DNA from: DASRAJ01 sp039920305
GTDB lineage: Bacteria; Bacteroidota; Bacteroidia; Chitinophagales; UBA10324
DNA: 17,106 bases
Reading direction: 5' to 3'
Assembly: GCA_039920305.1 (NCBI GenBank)
Contig: JBDSEA010000050.1
Span: 1-17,106, forward strand
Position numbers and translations under genes: made by a program
Shown: positions 1-8,300 of the stretch, piece by piece
Layout of the letters: every line of letters starts with the position of its first letter
Position numbering within the stretch: position 1 is the stretch's first letter
Notes under the pieces: generated by a model
Database searches by the model: none
The model's input: the letters and a program-made list of their open reading frames with translations, nothing else
What the model was told of the DNA's origin: nothing

Positions 1-499
1 GCAACTCAGCTTCCTTTGGTGAAAGCTTCTGCTCATGATGGCCAATTGTAAGTGTACGAAGGCGATAGTTGAAAAAGTACCTGCCGATTCTGAACTCGGT
101 GGGAAGCTTTTCTAAATCCTCCCCGCCCTCATTGCGCTTGAGAATCGCCCGTATTTTATATAAGAGCACATCAGAATCAAATGGTTTGGTGATATAATCA
201 TCAGCACCCAGCCTGTAACCCTCCACCACATCTGCCTTGAGCGTTTTAGCAGTAAGAAATATGAATGGTAGTCCGGGAGTACTCCTGCGTATTTCTTTAG
301 CAAGGGTAAAGCCATCCATTTCTGGCATCATCACATCAAGAATACACATGTCAAAATCCTTCCTCTGTGAAGTGCTTAAGCCTGATATTCCGTTTTTACA
401 AAGAGTAACATCAAAATTATTAAGCTCCAGATAATCCCTGAGCACTGCGCCAAAGTTTGGGTCATCCTCTGTAAGGAGAATCCTGATTTTTCTATCCAT
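1..499 (-). CDS. OmpR-family response regulator, partial (C-terminal part beyond the window)
   Basis: Cytoplasmic DNA-binding response regulator, cut by the left edge so that only the first 166 residues are visible. I translated it from the ATG at 499. The receiver domain fills about residues 5-120: acidic pocket E11-D12-D13, phospho-acceptor D55 in the ILDVMMPEMDG motif, T83 in FLTAK, and K105 in DYITKPF. The start of a winged-helix effector domain follows (LTIGHHEQKLSPKEAEL), as in OmpR/PhoB regulators. It begins 24 bases after the stop of the histidine kinase at 524-2134 on the same strand, so the two are very likely an operon and a cognate pair. The target genes cannot be inferred. The missing end should hold the recognition helix. 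Confidence 0.93.
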   Translation of the reverse strand, partial: MDRKIRILLTEDDPNFGAVLRDYLELNNFDVTLCKNGISGLSTSQRKDFDMCILDVMMPEMDGFTLAKEIRRSTPGLPFIFLTAKTLKADVVEGYRLGADDYITKPFDSDVLLYKIRAILKRNEGGEDLEKLPTEFRIGRYFFNYRLRTLTIGHHEQKLSPKEAEL

Positions 500-523
500 T
501 AATTTCTAAATGAGCAATTAACT

Positions 524-2134
524 TTAACCTGCATCATTATTACTGACACTTTGCTGCATATGGCCATGGGGTAAAATAATTTCAAAACAGCTACCCTTTC
601 CAATCTCACTTTTAACGCGAATCTTCCCTCCGTGTTTTGCTATAATTGTTTTTACATATGGCAATCCTAATCCAAAACCTTTTACATCATGGATATTACC
701 ATTCTGCCCACGAAAAAATTTATCGAATATCTGGCGCTGGGTTTCTGTATTCATTCCAGTGCCATGATCCCGGACTGAAATGATGATCATATCTTTTTCA
801 TTCTGTGTATGAATGGATATATCCGGAGAATTGCGGGAATATTTATTTGCATTATCGAGGAGATTATAAAGCACACTTGTTAGATGAATTTCATCAGCAA
901 TCAAATATGGATCATCAGCATTCAATCCGAGTCCTAATTTACCATTCCTGCTTTCAATCCGGAATTGAAAGTGCCCGGCTACCTCCCTTATCAATTCATT
1001 TATGTTAAGCAACTGCTCATTCAGCGTAAAGCTTTCTTTCTCGAGCATAGCCATCTGTAGAATATTTTCAACCTGTCCGTTCATTCGCTTATTTTCCCTG
1101 CTAATGATATCAGTATAATAATGAACACGATCCTTATCGCCCATCACCCTGGGATTGTTGATCGAATCAACAGCAAGAGAAATGGTAGCAATAGGGGTTT
1201 TGAATTCATGTGTCATATTATTGATAAAATCCGTTTTGATCTCCGATAATTTTTTCTGTTTCAAAATCACGTAAATAGCCGCACCGAATGTTCCTGCAAA
1301 AATCAGGGACATCAGAATTGTAAGCAGTATCATCCACCAAAGTGACTTTATAATAAATGGACGCACATCATCAAAAAATACGAGCAGCCTGTCAGACCGG
1401 AAGGAGATATCGTTTGGAAACAGGGAAGCTGAAAAAGATGCCGGCACCATCTGAGATGAAAACTGAGAAGACCGCAAGCCGCATAAATTGGTATGTGTGC
1501 CGGAAAGAACACCAAATTCAAATGGAAGATTTATTCCTTTCCTGCCTAATTCATGCCTGATCATTTCGTGCAGTGAATAAATATCAAGTCTTTGTTCTAC
1601 CGGTATGTTAACCATGCTCCACTCCATTACCATTTGATTGAGTACTGCATTCAGCTGCTGTGATTTTGCCTGAATACGCTGCTCAACAGGATCACGGGCA
1701 TTGCCGGAAAGCCCAAATTGAGTGACCAATTCATACTGAGAATCAGCTTTTAACTGCTGATCACTACCCGTATCAGTTATTAAAAACTCCTGGGATTGCT
1801 TGTGAAGCGTATCAAAAATATCATAAATGGTGCGGCTGTGATATTCAACATGGGCGAATGACCTGTACTGAGCGCTAATTTTCTGACTGTCAGTTTTTCC
1901 GCTTCCAATAAGCACCTTTTGATTTCGAAAATTGAAGCGGTGATTCAGGAAACTCGCTGTTTCCTCGATTTCAAGTCGTTCGGATACTTTGTACAAAGCT
2001 TCCTGCACATCCCTGTTGAAGCTTTCACGCTTGCCCTGCCATTCATTATTGATCCACAGCGCCTGAAGTACTACTGCGCCTGCCAGTGAAAGTGAAAGCA
2101 GCAGAATTATTACCGTGATAAATTTCTTATTCAC
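524..2134 (-). CDS. Sensor histidine kinase, two membrane segments, paired with the downstream regulator
   Basis: Inner-membrane histidine kinase of 536 residues when started at GTG 2134. Membrane segments lie at about residues 5-28 and 265-290, enclosing a sensor region of about 235 residues that I do not recognise. The HisKA helix carries the phospho-acceptor H309 (NNMTHEFKTP). The ATPase domain has the N box (NLLDNANKYS, N428), G1 box (RDHGTGM, D456) and G2 box (GFGLGL, about 486-491). Start choice: the frame stays open to a TTG at 2158, but the first in-frame ATG lies about 170 codons in, beyond the first membrane helix. GTG 2134 gives the usual short basic N-terminus MNKKF before the helix. 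It is followed after 24 bases by its probable partner regulator. Autophosphorylation and transfer to D55 of that regulator follow from the family; the signal sensed is unknown. Confidence 0.93.
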   Translation of the reverse strand: MNKKFITVIILLLSLSLAGAVVLQALWINNEWQGKRESFNRDVQEALYKVSERLEIEETASFLNHRFNFRNQKVLIGSGKTDSQKISAQYRSFAHVEYHSRTIYDIFDTLHKQSQEFLITDTGSDQQLKADSQYELVTQFGLSGNARDPVEQRIQAKSQQLNAVLNQMVMEWSMVNIPVEQRLDIYSLHEMIRHELGRKGINLPFEFGVLSGTHTNLCGLRSSQFSSQMVPASFSASLFPNDISFRSDRLLVFFDDVRPFIIKSLWWMILLTILMSLIFAGTFGAAIYVILKQKKLSEIKTDFINNMTHEFKTPIATISLAVDSINNPRVMGDKDRVHYYTDIISRENKRMNGQVENILQMAMLEKESFTLNEQLLNINELIREVAGHFQFRIESRNGKLGLGLNADDPYLIADEIHLTSVLYNLLDNANKYSRNSPDISIHTQNEKDMIIISVRDHGTGMNTETQRQIFDKFFRGQNGNIHDVKGFGLGLPYVKTIIAKHGGKIRVKSEIGKGSCFEIILPHGHMQQSVSNNDAG

Positions 2135-2221
2135 AGGAACAAAAATAAATTGCCGCAATGGAGCAGCGCAATGTTAACTTTAATTTAACGGCCTGATCCC
2201 TCTATGCAGGCCTGCGCGATC

Positions 2222-2578
2222 TCATTTGTTTTCCACAACCATACCGGAGATATCATAATCACCGCCTGAAACCACCACATCAAAATTTTTAACGTGCCTG
2301 ATAAAATCATCCCACGACATTTGCATCTTGAATTTTTTAACCGGGAATTTTTTTCTCGGAAGGTTTTTTGACTTTGCCTTTTCTTTATCCCGCGCATATA
2401 GGGTGATGATGAGGCTGCCTTTTTCAGAAAAAATTTTCAATGCCACAGGATCAAACCGATCTGCATTATAACCGGTGATTTGTGTAGCAAGGGAACTGAA
2501 ATCATTATACATGTCCAGGGAAGCATGCCCGGTTAAATCATGTGCGCGCGTTTCAAAAGGCTGGTTTTTCTTTTTCAT
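2222..2578 (-). CDS. Conserved-looking small protein of unknown function (118 aa)
   Basis: I do not recognise this protein. It starts at a clear ATG, has no signal peptide or membrane helix, and is lysine-rich (KKKNQPF at the start and a basic stretch around residues 65-85, NLPRKKFPVKKFK). Hydrophobic residues alternate in ways that suggest beta strands (SLIITLYARDK, FDVVVSGGDYDISGMVVENK). It sits on the same strand between the upstream regulator (105-base gap) and the downstream histidine kinase (63-base gap), so it may be part of the signalling operon or a separate gene that splits the two pairs. A cytoplasmic location is inferred from the lack of export signals. Codon use looks normal for the neighbourhood, and shadow ORFs in other frames are shorter, so I think it is real. 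Confidence 0.7.
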   Translation of the reverse strand: MKKKNQPFETRAHDLTGHASLDMYNDFSSLATQITGYNADRFDPVALKIFSEKGSLIITLYARDKEKAKSKNLPRKKFPVKKFKMQMSWDDFIRHVKNFDVVVSGGDYDISGMVVENK

Positions 2579-2636
2579 TTTAATATTTCCTGGTTAAAAA
2601 TTTGTTCCAAATCGTTTTAATGGAGTGCCTGTGATT

Positions 2637-2656
2637 TTTGCATTACGGAATGCAAA
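2637..2656. repeat. Perfect 8-bp inverted repeat (hairpin) between regulator and 118-aa gene
   Basis: Arms TTTGCATT and AATGCAAA are separated by four bases (ACGG on the plus strand). It lies 27 bases past the stop of the response regulator at 2684 and 58 bases upstream of the 118-aa gene, in the direction of transcription. Neither strand has a T run after the stem, so it is not a standard intrinsic terminator. It could be an operator, an RNA-processing stem or a weak terminator. Confidence 0.5.
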
Positions 2657-2683
2657 GGAAATAAAGTAAAAAAGCATTTTAGA

Positions 2684-3385
2684 TCACCTGTCAGAAAACT
2701 TATACCCTACTCCCCTGATTGAGTGAAAATACCGGGGGTTACGCGTGTCATGCTCAAATTCTCTTCGAAAGGTGAGAATGAAATTATCAATGGTTCTGGT
2801 GGTTGGAAAAACATCATATCCCCATACCGTTTCCAATATCTCTTTCCTCGAAACCACCTGATTCTTTTTATCAATCAACAGCTTGAGAAGCGTTGCCTCC
2901 CTTTTTGAAAGTGGAAATGATTTCTTTGCTTTTCCCTTAGCAGTATAGGTTGCAAAGTTGATCTCGTTCTCACCGAAATGGTAAATATGATTTTCACTTT
3001 CCTGATCTGTACCCTTCAGGCTGTGACGTACAAGTACCCGCACGCGCAATAATAATTCCTCCAGGTTAAAGGGCTTGGTGATGTAATCATCCGCACCGAG
3101 CTTAAGGCCGAGAACCTTATCCTCACTGGTATCCTTGGCGGTAAGAAATAGTATCGGCGTTACACTATTGCCTGCACGAATGGACTGGCAGACTTTATAG
3201 CCATCCATTTCAGGAAGCATGATGTCCAGTATAACAAGGTTAAAACGCTGCTCACGGAATTTCTTCAGGGCCTCAATTCCCGTGACAGCAACCGCAACTT
3301 CATACAGCTCGAGCTCAAGATTAAGCCTGATGGCATCAAGGAGCGTTTTCTCATCTTCTACCAGAAGAATTCTTGGCTTTATCAT
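2684..3385 (-). CDS. OmpR-family response regulator
   Basis: Complete 233-residue two-domain regulator, the normal length for OmpR/PhoB proteins. Receiver domain about residues 4-118: acidic pocket E10-D11, phospho-acceptor D54 (VILDIMLPEMDG), T82 (FLTAKD), K104 (DYITKPF). The winged-helix DNA-binding domain covers about 135-230, with the typical FPLSKREATLLKLL, VVSRKEILETVWG and RTIDNFILTFRREFE segments and a closing IRGVGYKF. The ATG at 3385 is the natural start. It lies 51 bases downstream of the histidine kinase at 3437-4429 and is almost certainly its partner. Regulated genes are unknown. Confidence 0.96.
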   Translation of the reverse strand: MIKPRILLVEDEKTLLDAIRLNLELELYEVAVAVTGIEALKKFREQRFNLVILDIMLPEMDGYKVCQSIRAGNSVTPILFLTAKDTSEDKVLGLKLGADDYITKPFNLEELLLRVRVLVRHSLKGTDQESENHIYHFGENEINFATYTAKGKAKKSFPLSKREATLLKLLIDKKNQVVSRKEILETVWGYDVFPTTRTIDNFILTFRREFEHDTRNPRYFHSIRGVGYKFSDR

Positions 3386-3436
3386 ATCGGATGTTTCAGT
3401 ATTGTGTATAATTCAGGTTAGCTTTTTTTTAAAAAC

Positions 3437-4429
3437 CTATTTCATGCAGGGTAATTCAACTTCGAACACGGAGCCCAAAGGGACATTATTTTTCACGCTC
3501 ACCCTGCCCATATGAAGCGTAAGAATTTTCTCAACTATGTATAAACCCAATCCTGTTCCCTTTGTCCTGCGAGTTTCTTCCTCTCCGATTCTGTAAAATT
3601 TTTGAAATATCTTTTTCTTTTCATGATCAGGTATCCCCGGGCCGTTGTCCGCAATTCTCAGTACTACTTTATCCTTTTCCTCATTCAGCGTAACATTCAC
3701 TATTGCGCCGTCGGCAGAATACTTAACGGCATTCTCCACTAAATTGGTAATCACGCTGGTTAATCCTGATCGGTCACCGAGCACCATAACATCCTTACTT
3801 AAATTCAGTTGAAATTTCCGCTCGGCCCCGGATGTATCCTTTATTTTCTTAACAACGTGCTCAACCATATCACTCATATTGCAGGCACCATAGCCGATGC
3901 GAAAAGTATGATCTTCAATTTTAGCTGCAAGTAAAAGATTTTCTACAAGCATGGTTAGGCGGTCCATATCACTTATTGAATTCAGCAGTAATCCTTCGAA
4001 TTTATTCTGATCAAGCGCCCTGTGCTTGAGTAATGTTTGCATTGCGATTTTAGAAGAAGCAATGGGTGATCGCAGCTCATGTGTGATGGAAAGCAGAAAA
4101 TTCTTCTGTTGCTGAAGCAGATTTACCTCACGCCGCAAGGATCTGCTCATCATAAATGTCATCACTATAAGAATAACAAGAAATACAGTACCCTCACCTG
4201 CTATCATATATACTTTGCGGTGCCGTTCCGATTCAAGTGCTCTCACCTCTGCAGAACTTTCAAATATTTCATCCGGATATTTTTGAGCAAAGCTGAGGCG
4301 GAGAAGATCCCGCTTTTCCTCAAATGATTGATTATTAATTCTTATCAGCAGCAGCACCCACCATGCAAAAGAAATGAAGATGTAACCAACCAGCACATAA
4401 AACGTGATATTGGAATTTCTTTTTAGCAT
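3437..4429 (-). CDS. Small sensor histidine kinase, two membrane segments
   Basis: Complete 330-residue membrane kinase starting at ATG 4429. Membrane helices lie at about residues 9-30 and 74-95, with an external loop of only about 45 residues. A short coiled linker (LLQQQKN) leads to HisKA with H117 (SITHELRSP). The ATPase domain has the N box (NLVENAVKYS, N233), G1 (ADNGPGIP, D261), F box (IFQKFYRIGEEETRR) and G2 (GTGLGLYIVEK, from 291). The external loop is too small for a PAS-like domain, so the signal may be sensed in the membrane or through a partner protein (inference). It is followed after 51 bases by the OmpR-type regulator at 2684-3385, forming a kinase-regulator operon. Confidence 0.95.
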   Translation of the reverse strand: MLKRNSNITFYVLVGYIFISFAWWVLLLIRINNQSFEEKRDLLRLSFAQKYPDEIFESSAEVRALESERHRKVYMIAGEGTVFLVILIVMTFMMSRSLRREVNLLQQQKNFLLSITHELRSPIASSKIAMQTLLKHRALDQNKFEGLLLNSISDMDRLTMLVENLLLAAKIEDHTFRIGYGACNMSDMVEHVVKKIKDTSGAERKFQLNLSKDVMVLGDRSGLTSVITNLVENAVKYSADGAIVNVTLNEEKDKVVLRIADNGPGIPDHEKKKIFQKFYRIGEEETRRTKGTGLGLYIVEKILTLHMGRVSVKNNVPLGSVFEVELPCMK

Positions 4430-4506
4430 GTAAACTCCTGAATTGCGCTCGTTAAGTTACTATGAGGATCATATTTTATTATGCTGCCACGAAAAGAATG
4501 AAACAA

Positions 4507-7500
4507 TTATGACAATGAAGATGAGTTATGCAGCGGCAGATGAACAAAAAATGTTGTTCCTATATCTTTCTGTGAATTAAAGGATATGCTACCTCCGAAG
4601 CTTTCAATGATATTTTTACTCAGCGCCAGTCCTAATCCTGTTCCTGATGATTTGGTGGTGAAGTTGGGTGTAAAAACCTTTTCCTTCTCTTCAACTGATA
4701 TGCCTGCCCCATTATCATTTACTGAAATGATCAATTGCCCATCATCATTTTCGGTGATGATATTAATTTCACCCATCCGGTCTGAGGGAATTGACTGTAT
4801 TGCATTCAGGATAAGGTTATTAAATACACTGAGCAACTGATTTTTATCGGAAGAAACCATGTTGTTTTCTGCATTGGTATGCAAATGTATGTGTGCATTG
4901 GCAAATTCATTATGCAATTCAGCTGATGATAAAAGGACATCATGAACATTCACTTTCCCGATTTCCGGACGTGGCATTTTTGCAAAGTTTGAAAACTCGG
5001 TAGCTATCCCGCTGAGGTTATCAATTTGCTCAATAAGCGTTTTAGATACACTTGCCACCAGCTGCGGGAGATTTGGCGAATTATTTTCATATGCGCGGCG
5101 CAGATGCTGTATGCTTAGCTTCATCGGTGTAAGTGGATTTTTAATCTCGTGAGCTACCTGCTGTGCCATTTCTCTCCATGCGAGCTCACGCTGCGACCGG
5201 CTAAGTTCCAGTGTGCTTTTTTCCAGCTCATTTATCATCTTATTGTATTCTTTCACAAGCGATCCAATCTCGTCATCGGCATGCCAGTCAATCAGCTCAT
5301 TAGATGCACCGATCCGAAGCTTACGGAATTTATCACTGATGACAGAAAGCTTCGAGGTTATCTGCTGTGAAATAAAGGGAGCCATCAAACCTGCAATCAC
5401 GATTGCTAAAACAAGAATATTTACAAGGGTGACAAAGAAAAAACCGACCTGCTCATTCAGCTGCTGCCTGGAATTATAATATGGAAGGTTCACAAAGCAA
5501 ATCAATCTTCCATGGGTATTGCGGACAGCCTGGTAACCGCTGTAGTAGGTAAGCTTCCCAATATGCTCTTCATTCAACGGGGCGGTCTGGGTTTCTTTCT
5601 TCAGCTCATAAAATGCGACAGGATTGATTTTTCTTCCAATAATTCCTTTTTCAAAAATGCTTGGCTGCGATGATGCAAGAAGATCTCCGGAGCGATCGTA
5701 AAAATTTACTTCATTATCCTGAATATCGGCCAGCTGGCTGATGTTGCTGCGAAGTAAAAAAGCAAGTGAATAAGTAAAAAGAGTGTCAGACAAATTCCGT
5801 TCAAGAAAATACTGGGTTGTCTCAGTGATCCGGTTCATTTTATCTTTTACTGTGGATTGTGCAAGCTCATTAAATTGTTTCAAAAAAAACTGCCCGGTAA
5901 CATATCCGGTAATGATGAGCATGATTAGAATAAATATCATGAAGAAAGACTGAATAAGAGTGCGCAGGGATGCCGACCGGATCAGGTGACGTAATCCGCT
6001 GAGCCCGGGATGATGCAGAAAAATATTGAAGAGTATTATTAAAAGCGCAAGCGTAAAAATCACAACAAAAAGAAAGGAGAAATAAGAGAGAAAATAAATT
6101 CGTGAATTGTTGGCAGCCGTTACCACGATCAGTATATTGCTTAATGGCGCATACACGAGATGGGTGCTTTCGTCGATATCTATGAACTGTGTTTCCGCTG
6201 ATGGGCGCAATTGCCACCGAAAGCGGTAATCGTAATTAAACACGCCATGCTGATCAATGAGCCTGTGATTGTTATAAATGGCATAGGAGTATGAAGGGGT
6301 AACTACCGGGGGCTTATCTTTTTCAGTTACCAGCAACTCAGGATATACAGTGGCACTTTTAAAAGCGTTGGTTTTAAGCTCCACAAATAATTTTCCGCGA
6401 ATTGTGTCATTGACTTTCACCTGGTACTCCCGCAGGTAAGTAATATTTCCGGACGAAGAGAAGGAATATAATAACTGGCCGTTGTATCCGGGTATGGATT
6501 TTAAGCTGCCAGTTATTCCCATCTCTGTAACAAAACCAAAATCCTCACCCCACCCTGGTAATAACAGACCCATCTCATCGAATGCATAAAACCGTATGGC
6601 ATAGCGGCTGAAGCCTTCCTGAAAATACAATTGCTGAAGCCTGTCAATAAGTACTTTACCCGGTATTTGCTGGGTATTAAAAAACTGAATGACAAAAGCA
6701 TCCGCCGAAATTCTGTCCCTCAATTCAGCAAGCAGGTATTCCGTAACTGCATCACGGTCATGAATCAGCTTTTTTGCATAAACAAGCTGTGTTTCTTTTT
6801 GTTTTTCTTTTCCAAAATAATAGAGGAGCGCAGCGCCGGCGAATGCGAAAAATACCATCATAACGAACATCCGGGTGAAGTTCAGTCTGGCTATGTTCTC
6901 ACTCCTGAAATAAAGGAGAAGAAAAATAAAAATATTTGTCCAGGAAATAATCAGCAGCGCCGGTAATCCAATAGACAGGTAAATATAGTAGCCAAACGAG
7001 ATCATGGTACAGATCATCAGAATCACTGCATGATCAAGCCATTTTAATGGCCGTGCCTTGAGAATAAAAATGATTTTATCTGCCACAAGAAACAGGCAGA
7101 AAATCAGAAGCGCAATGCACAGCACTCCCAGGATGCTGAAATAATCCGGGGCAAGCGGATTGATGAATGCAAATTCAATTTTTGAATCATGAAGCAAAGC
7201 CTGAATAACGTATACACAGTAAATAACCATAAAAAAAATAATTAAATAGCCTGCTGTGTGAGCCAGATAATTATAGAAGGAAGCATTGTGGTAGCTTATC
7301 CTGACTCTGAATTTATTTGTCAGGTGCAGGCAGATCCAAAGAAGAAAAAGGAGTTGTATGAATAGGGCGCCGAGAGAACTCGCAACACTGCTCGAAGCAA
7401 ATAACACGGGATTGAAGATGCGCCAGTTTTCAACATCATCAGGAAGCCAGGATTTATTTGCAAAGTATAGCAGCGAGCAGAGAAAGATCATCCCCAGCAT

Positions 7501-8235
7501 AGCAGGACGCAGCCACTGATGCTCATGAACCGGAAGCAGATTCAGCATGTGATTCAGAAAAAGCAGCAAGGCAATGATACCACTGAGAAAAAATACAAGC
7601 GACCATATTCCCGGTTGTGTATTGCGCTCGGCTTCATTAATTCCGAGAAAAAAAAGTGCACTTCCATCGCGCAGCTTTACAGGAAGATAACCAGCCTGCT
7701 GAGAGGAGGAAACCTCAAAGTACGAAGGCAGCTTAAACAGCTCGCCAAAATGATTGCGCAAATAGGTGTTCGATATCTGGTAATCATACCGGAGCGGAAT
7801 AAGGGCAAGCAGTGTGAGCGTTTTGCCATGGCGATTGGAAAAATTTTTTTTTATTGAAACAAAGTATCCATTCTTAAATTTCTGCAACGCCGTACCTTGC
7901 GAATATGAAGATATTACAAGTGATGGAATTACTATGTTATTGCTCCAGAAGATCAGTGAATCACTATTATAAAGAAGAACCTCATAGGGCAGTTTATTCA
8001 GGCGTACTACTTCTTCCTTTGTCAGCTTCTTCTGAGCAAAATTACTGGTGAAGTATCCGGTGGTAAATGAGTTTTGAATCTCCTGAACAAGTGACTGTAT
8101 TTTTTGAGAGAGCTGAAATGATGAAAGTGCAAGCTCCTTGCTGCTGGCTGAGAAGCTGGAAATCTGGTAGGATGAGACTATGAAAGCAGCCGCTAAGACA
8201 AACAGGTACAAGCGGTATTTTAAAAAAAAATTCAC
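4507..8235 (-). CDS. Very large NtrY-like membrane histidine kinase (HAMP, HisKA, ATPase)
   Basis: About 1242 residues from GTG 8235; the frame is open to a TTG at 8289 (1260 residues). Layout from the GTG: N-terminal anchor (9-23), external domain (to about 210), eight hydrophobic segments (about 210-475), soluble domain (about 475-710), two more helices (713-738, 758-779), second sensor domain (780-930), last helix (931-957), HAMP (about 954-1005). The HisKA motif REMAQQVAHEIKNPLTPMKL has H1029 and is typical of NtrY. The ATPase domain shows N box NNLILNA (1139), G1 NDNGAGI (D1174), F box VFTPNFTTKSSG and G2 GTGLGL. NtrY proteins usually have about 700-770 residues, so this one is much longer. 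No NtrX-type regulator is nearby. The permease gene ends 65 bases upstream of the GTG (11 bases upstream of the TTG), so co-transcription is likely. No in-frame ATG occurs before about residue 230. Confidence 0.93.
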   Translation of the reverse strand: MNFFLKYRLYLFVLAAAFIVSSYQISSFSASSKELALSSFQLSQKIQSLVQEIQNSFTTGYFTSNFAQKKLTKEEVVRLNKLPYEVLLYNSDSLIFWSNNIVIPSLVISSYSQGTALQKFKNGYFVSIKKNFSNRHGKTLTLLALIPLRYDYQISNTYLRNHFGELFKLPSYFEVSSSQQAGYLPVKLRDGSALFFLGINEAERNTQPGIWSLVFFLSGIIALLLFLNHMLNLLPVHEHQWLRPAMLGMIFLCSLLYFANKSWLPDDVENWRIFNPVLFASSSVASSLGALFIQLLFLLWICLHLTNKFRVRISYHNASFYNYLAHTAGYLIIFFMVIYCVYVIQALLHDSKIEFAFINPLAPDYFSILGVLCIALLIFCLFLVADKIIFILKARPLKWLDHAVILMICTMISFGYYIYLSIGLPALLIISWTNIFIFLLLYFRSENIARLNFTRMFVMMVFFAFAGAALLYYFGKEKQKETQLVYAKKLIHDRDAVTEYLLAELRDRISADAFVIQFFNTQQIPGKVLIDRLQQLYFQEGFSRYAIRFYAFDEMGLLLPGWGEDFGFVTEMGITGSLKSIPGYNGQLLYSFSSSGNITYLREYQVKVNDTIRGKLFVELKTNAFKSATVYPELLVTEKDKPPVVTPSYSYAIYNNHRLIDQHGVFNYDYRFRWQLRPSAETQFIDIDESTHLVYAPLSNILIVVTAANNSRIYFLSYFSFLFVVIFTLALLIILFNIFLHHPGLSGLRHLIRSASLRTLIQSFFMIFILIMLIITGYVTGQFFLKQFNELAQSTVKDKMNRITETTQYFLERNLSDTLFTYSLAFLLRSNISQLADIQDNEVNFYDRSGDLLASSQPSIFEKGIIGRKINPVAFYELKKETQTAPLNEEHIGKLTYYSGYQAVRNTHGRLICFVNLPYYNSRQQLNEQVGFFFVTLVNILVLAIVIAGLMAPFISQQITSKLSVISDKFRKLRIGASNELIDWHADDEIGSLVKEYNKMINELEKSTLELSRSQRELAWREMAQQVAHEIKNPLTPMKLSIQHLRRAYENNSPNLPQLVASVSKTLIEQIDNLSGIATEFSNFAKMPRPEIGKVNVHDVLLSSAELHNEFANAHIHLHTNAENNMVSSDKNQLLSVFNNLILNAIQSIPSDRMGEINIITENDDGQLIISVNDNGAGISVEEKEKVFTPNFTTKSSGTGLGLALSKNIIESFGGSISFNSQKDIGTTFFVHLPLHNSSSLS

Positions 8236-8300
8236 TGCTTCAATATGAAAAAAAATTAATTTAGAATCAATCCGGTAACAGATTGCCAAAGTTCATGGTC

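Noticed and set aside
2206..2215. GC-rich 10-base palindrome GCAGGCCTGC just past the 118-residue gene
   Set aside because: Short, with no loop or T run; not enough to call a terminator or operator.
5870..6217. 115-residue open frame on the minus strand in another frame of the giant kinase
   Set aside because: Shadow of the kinase coding sequence; no domain and no independent start signal.
7519..7857. 112-residue open frame on the plus strand
   Set aside because: Lies wholly antisense to the giant histidine kinase, whose frame is well supported. Basic, low-complexity composition is typical of a shadow frame.
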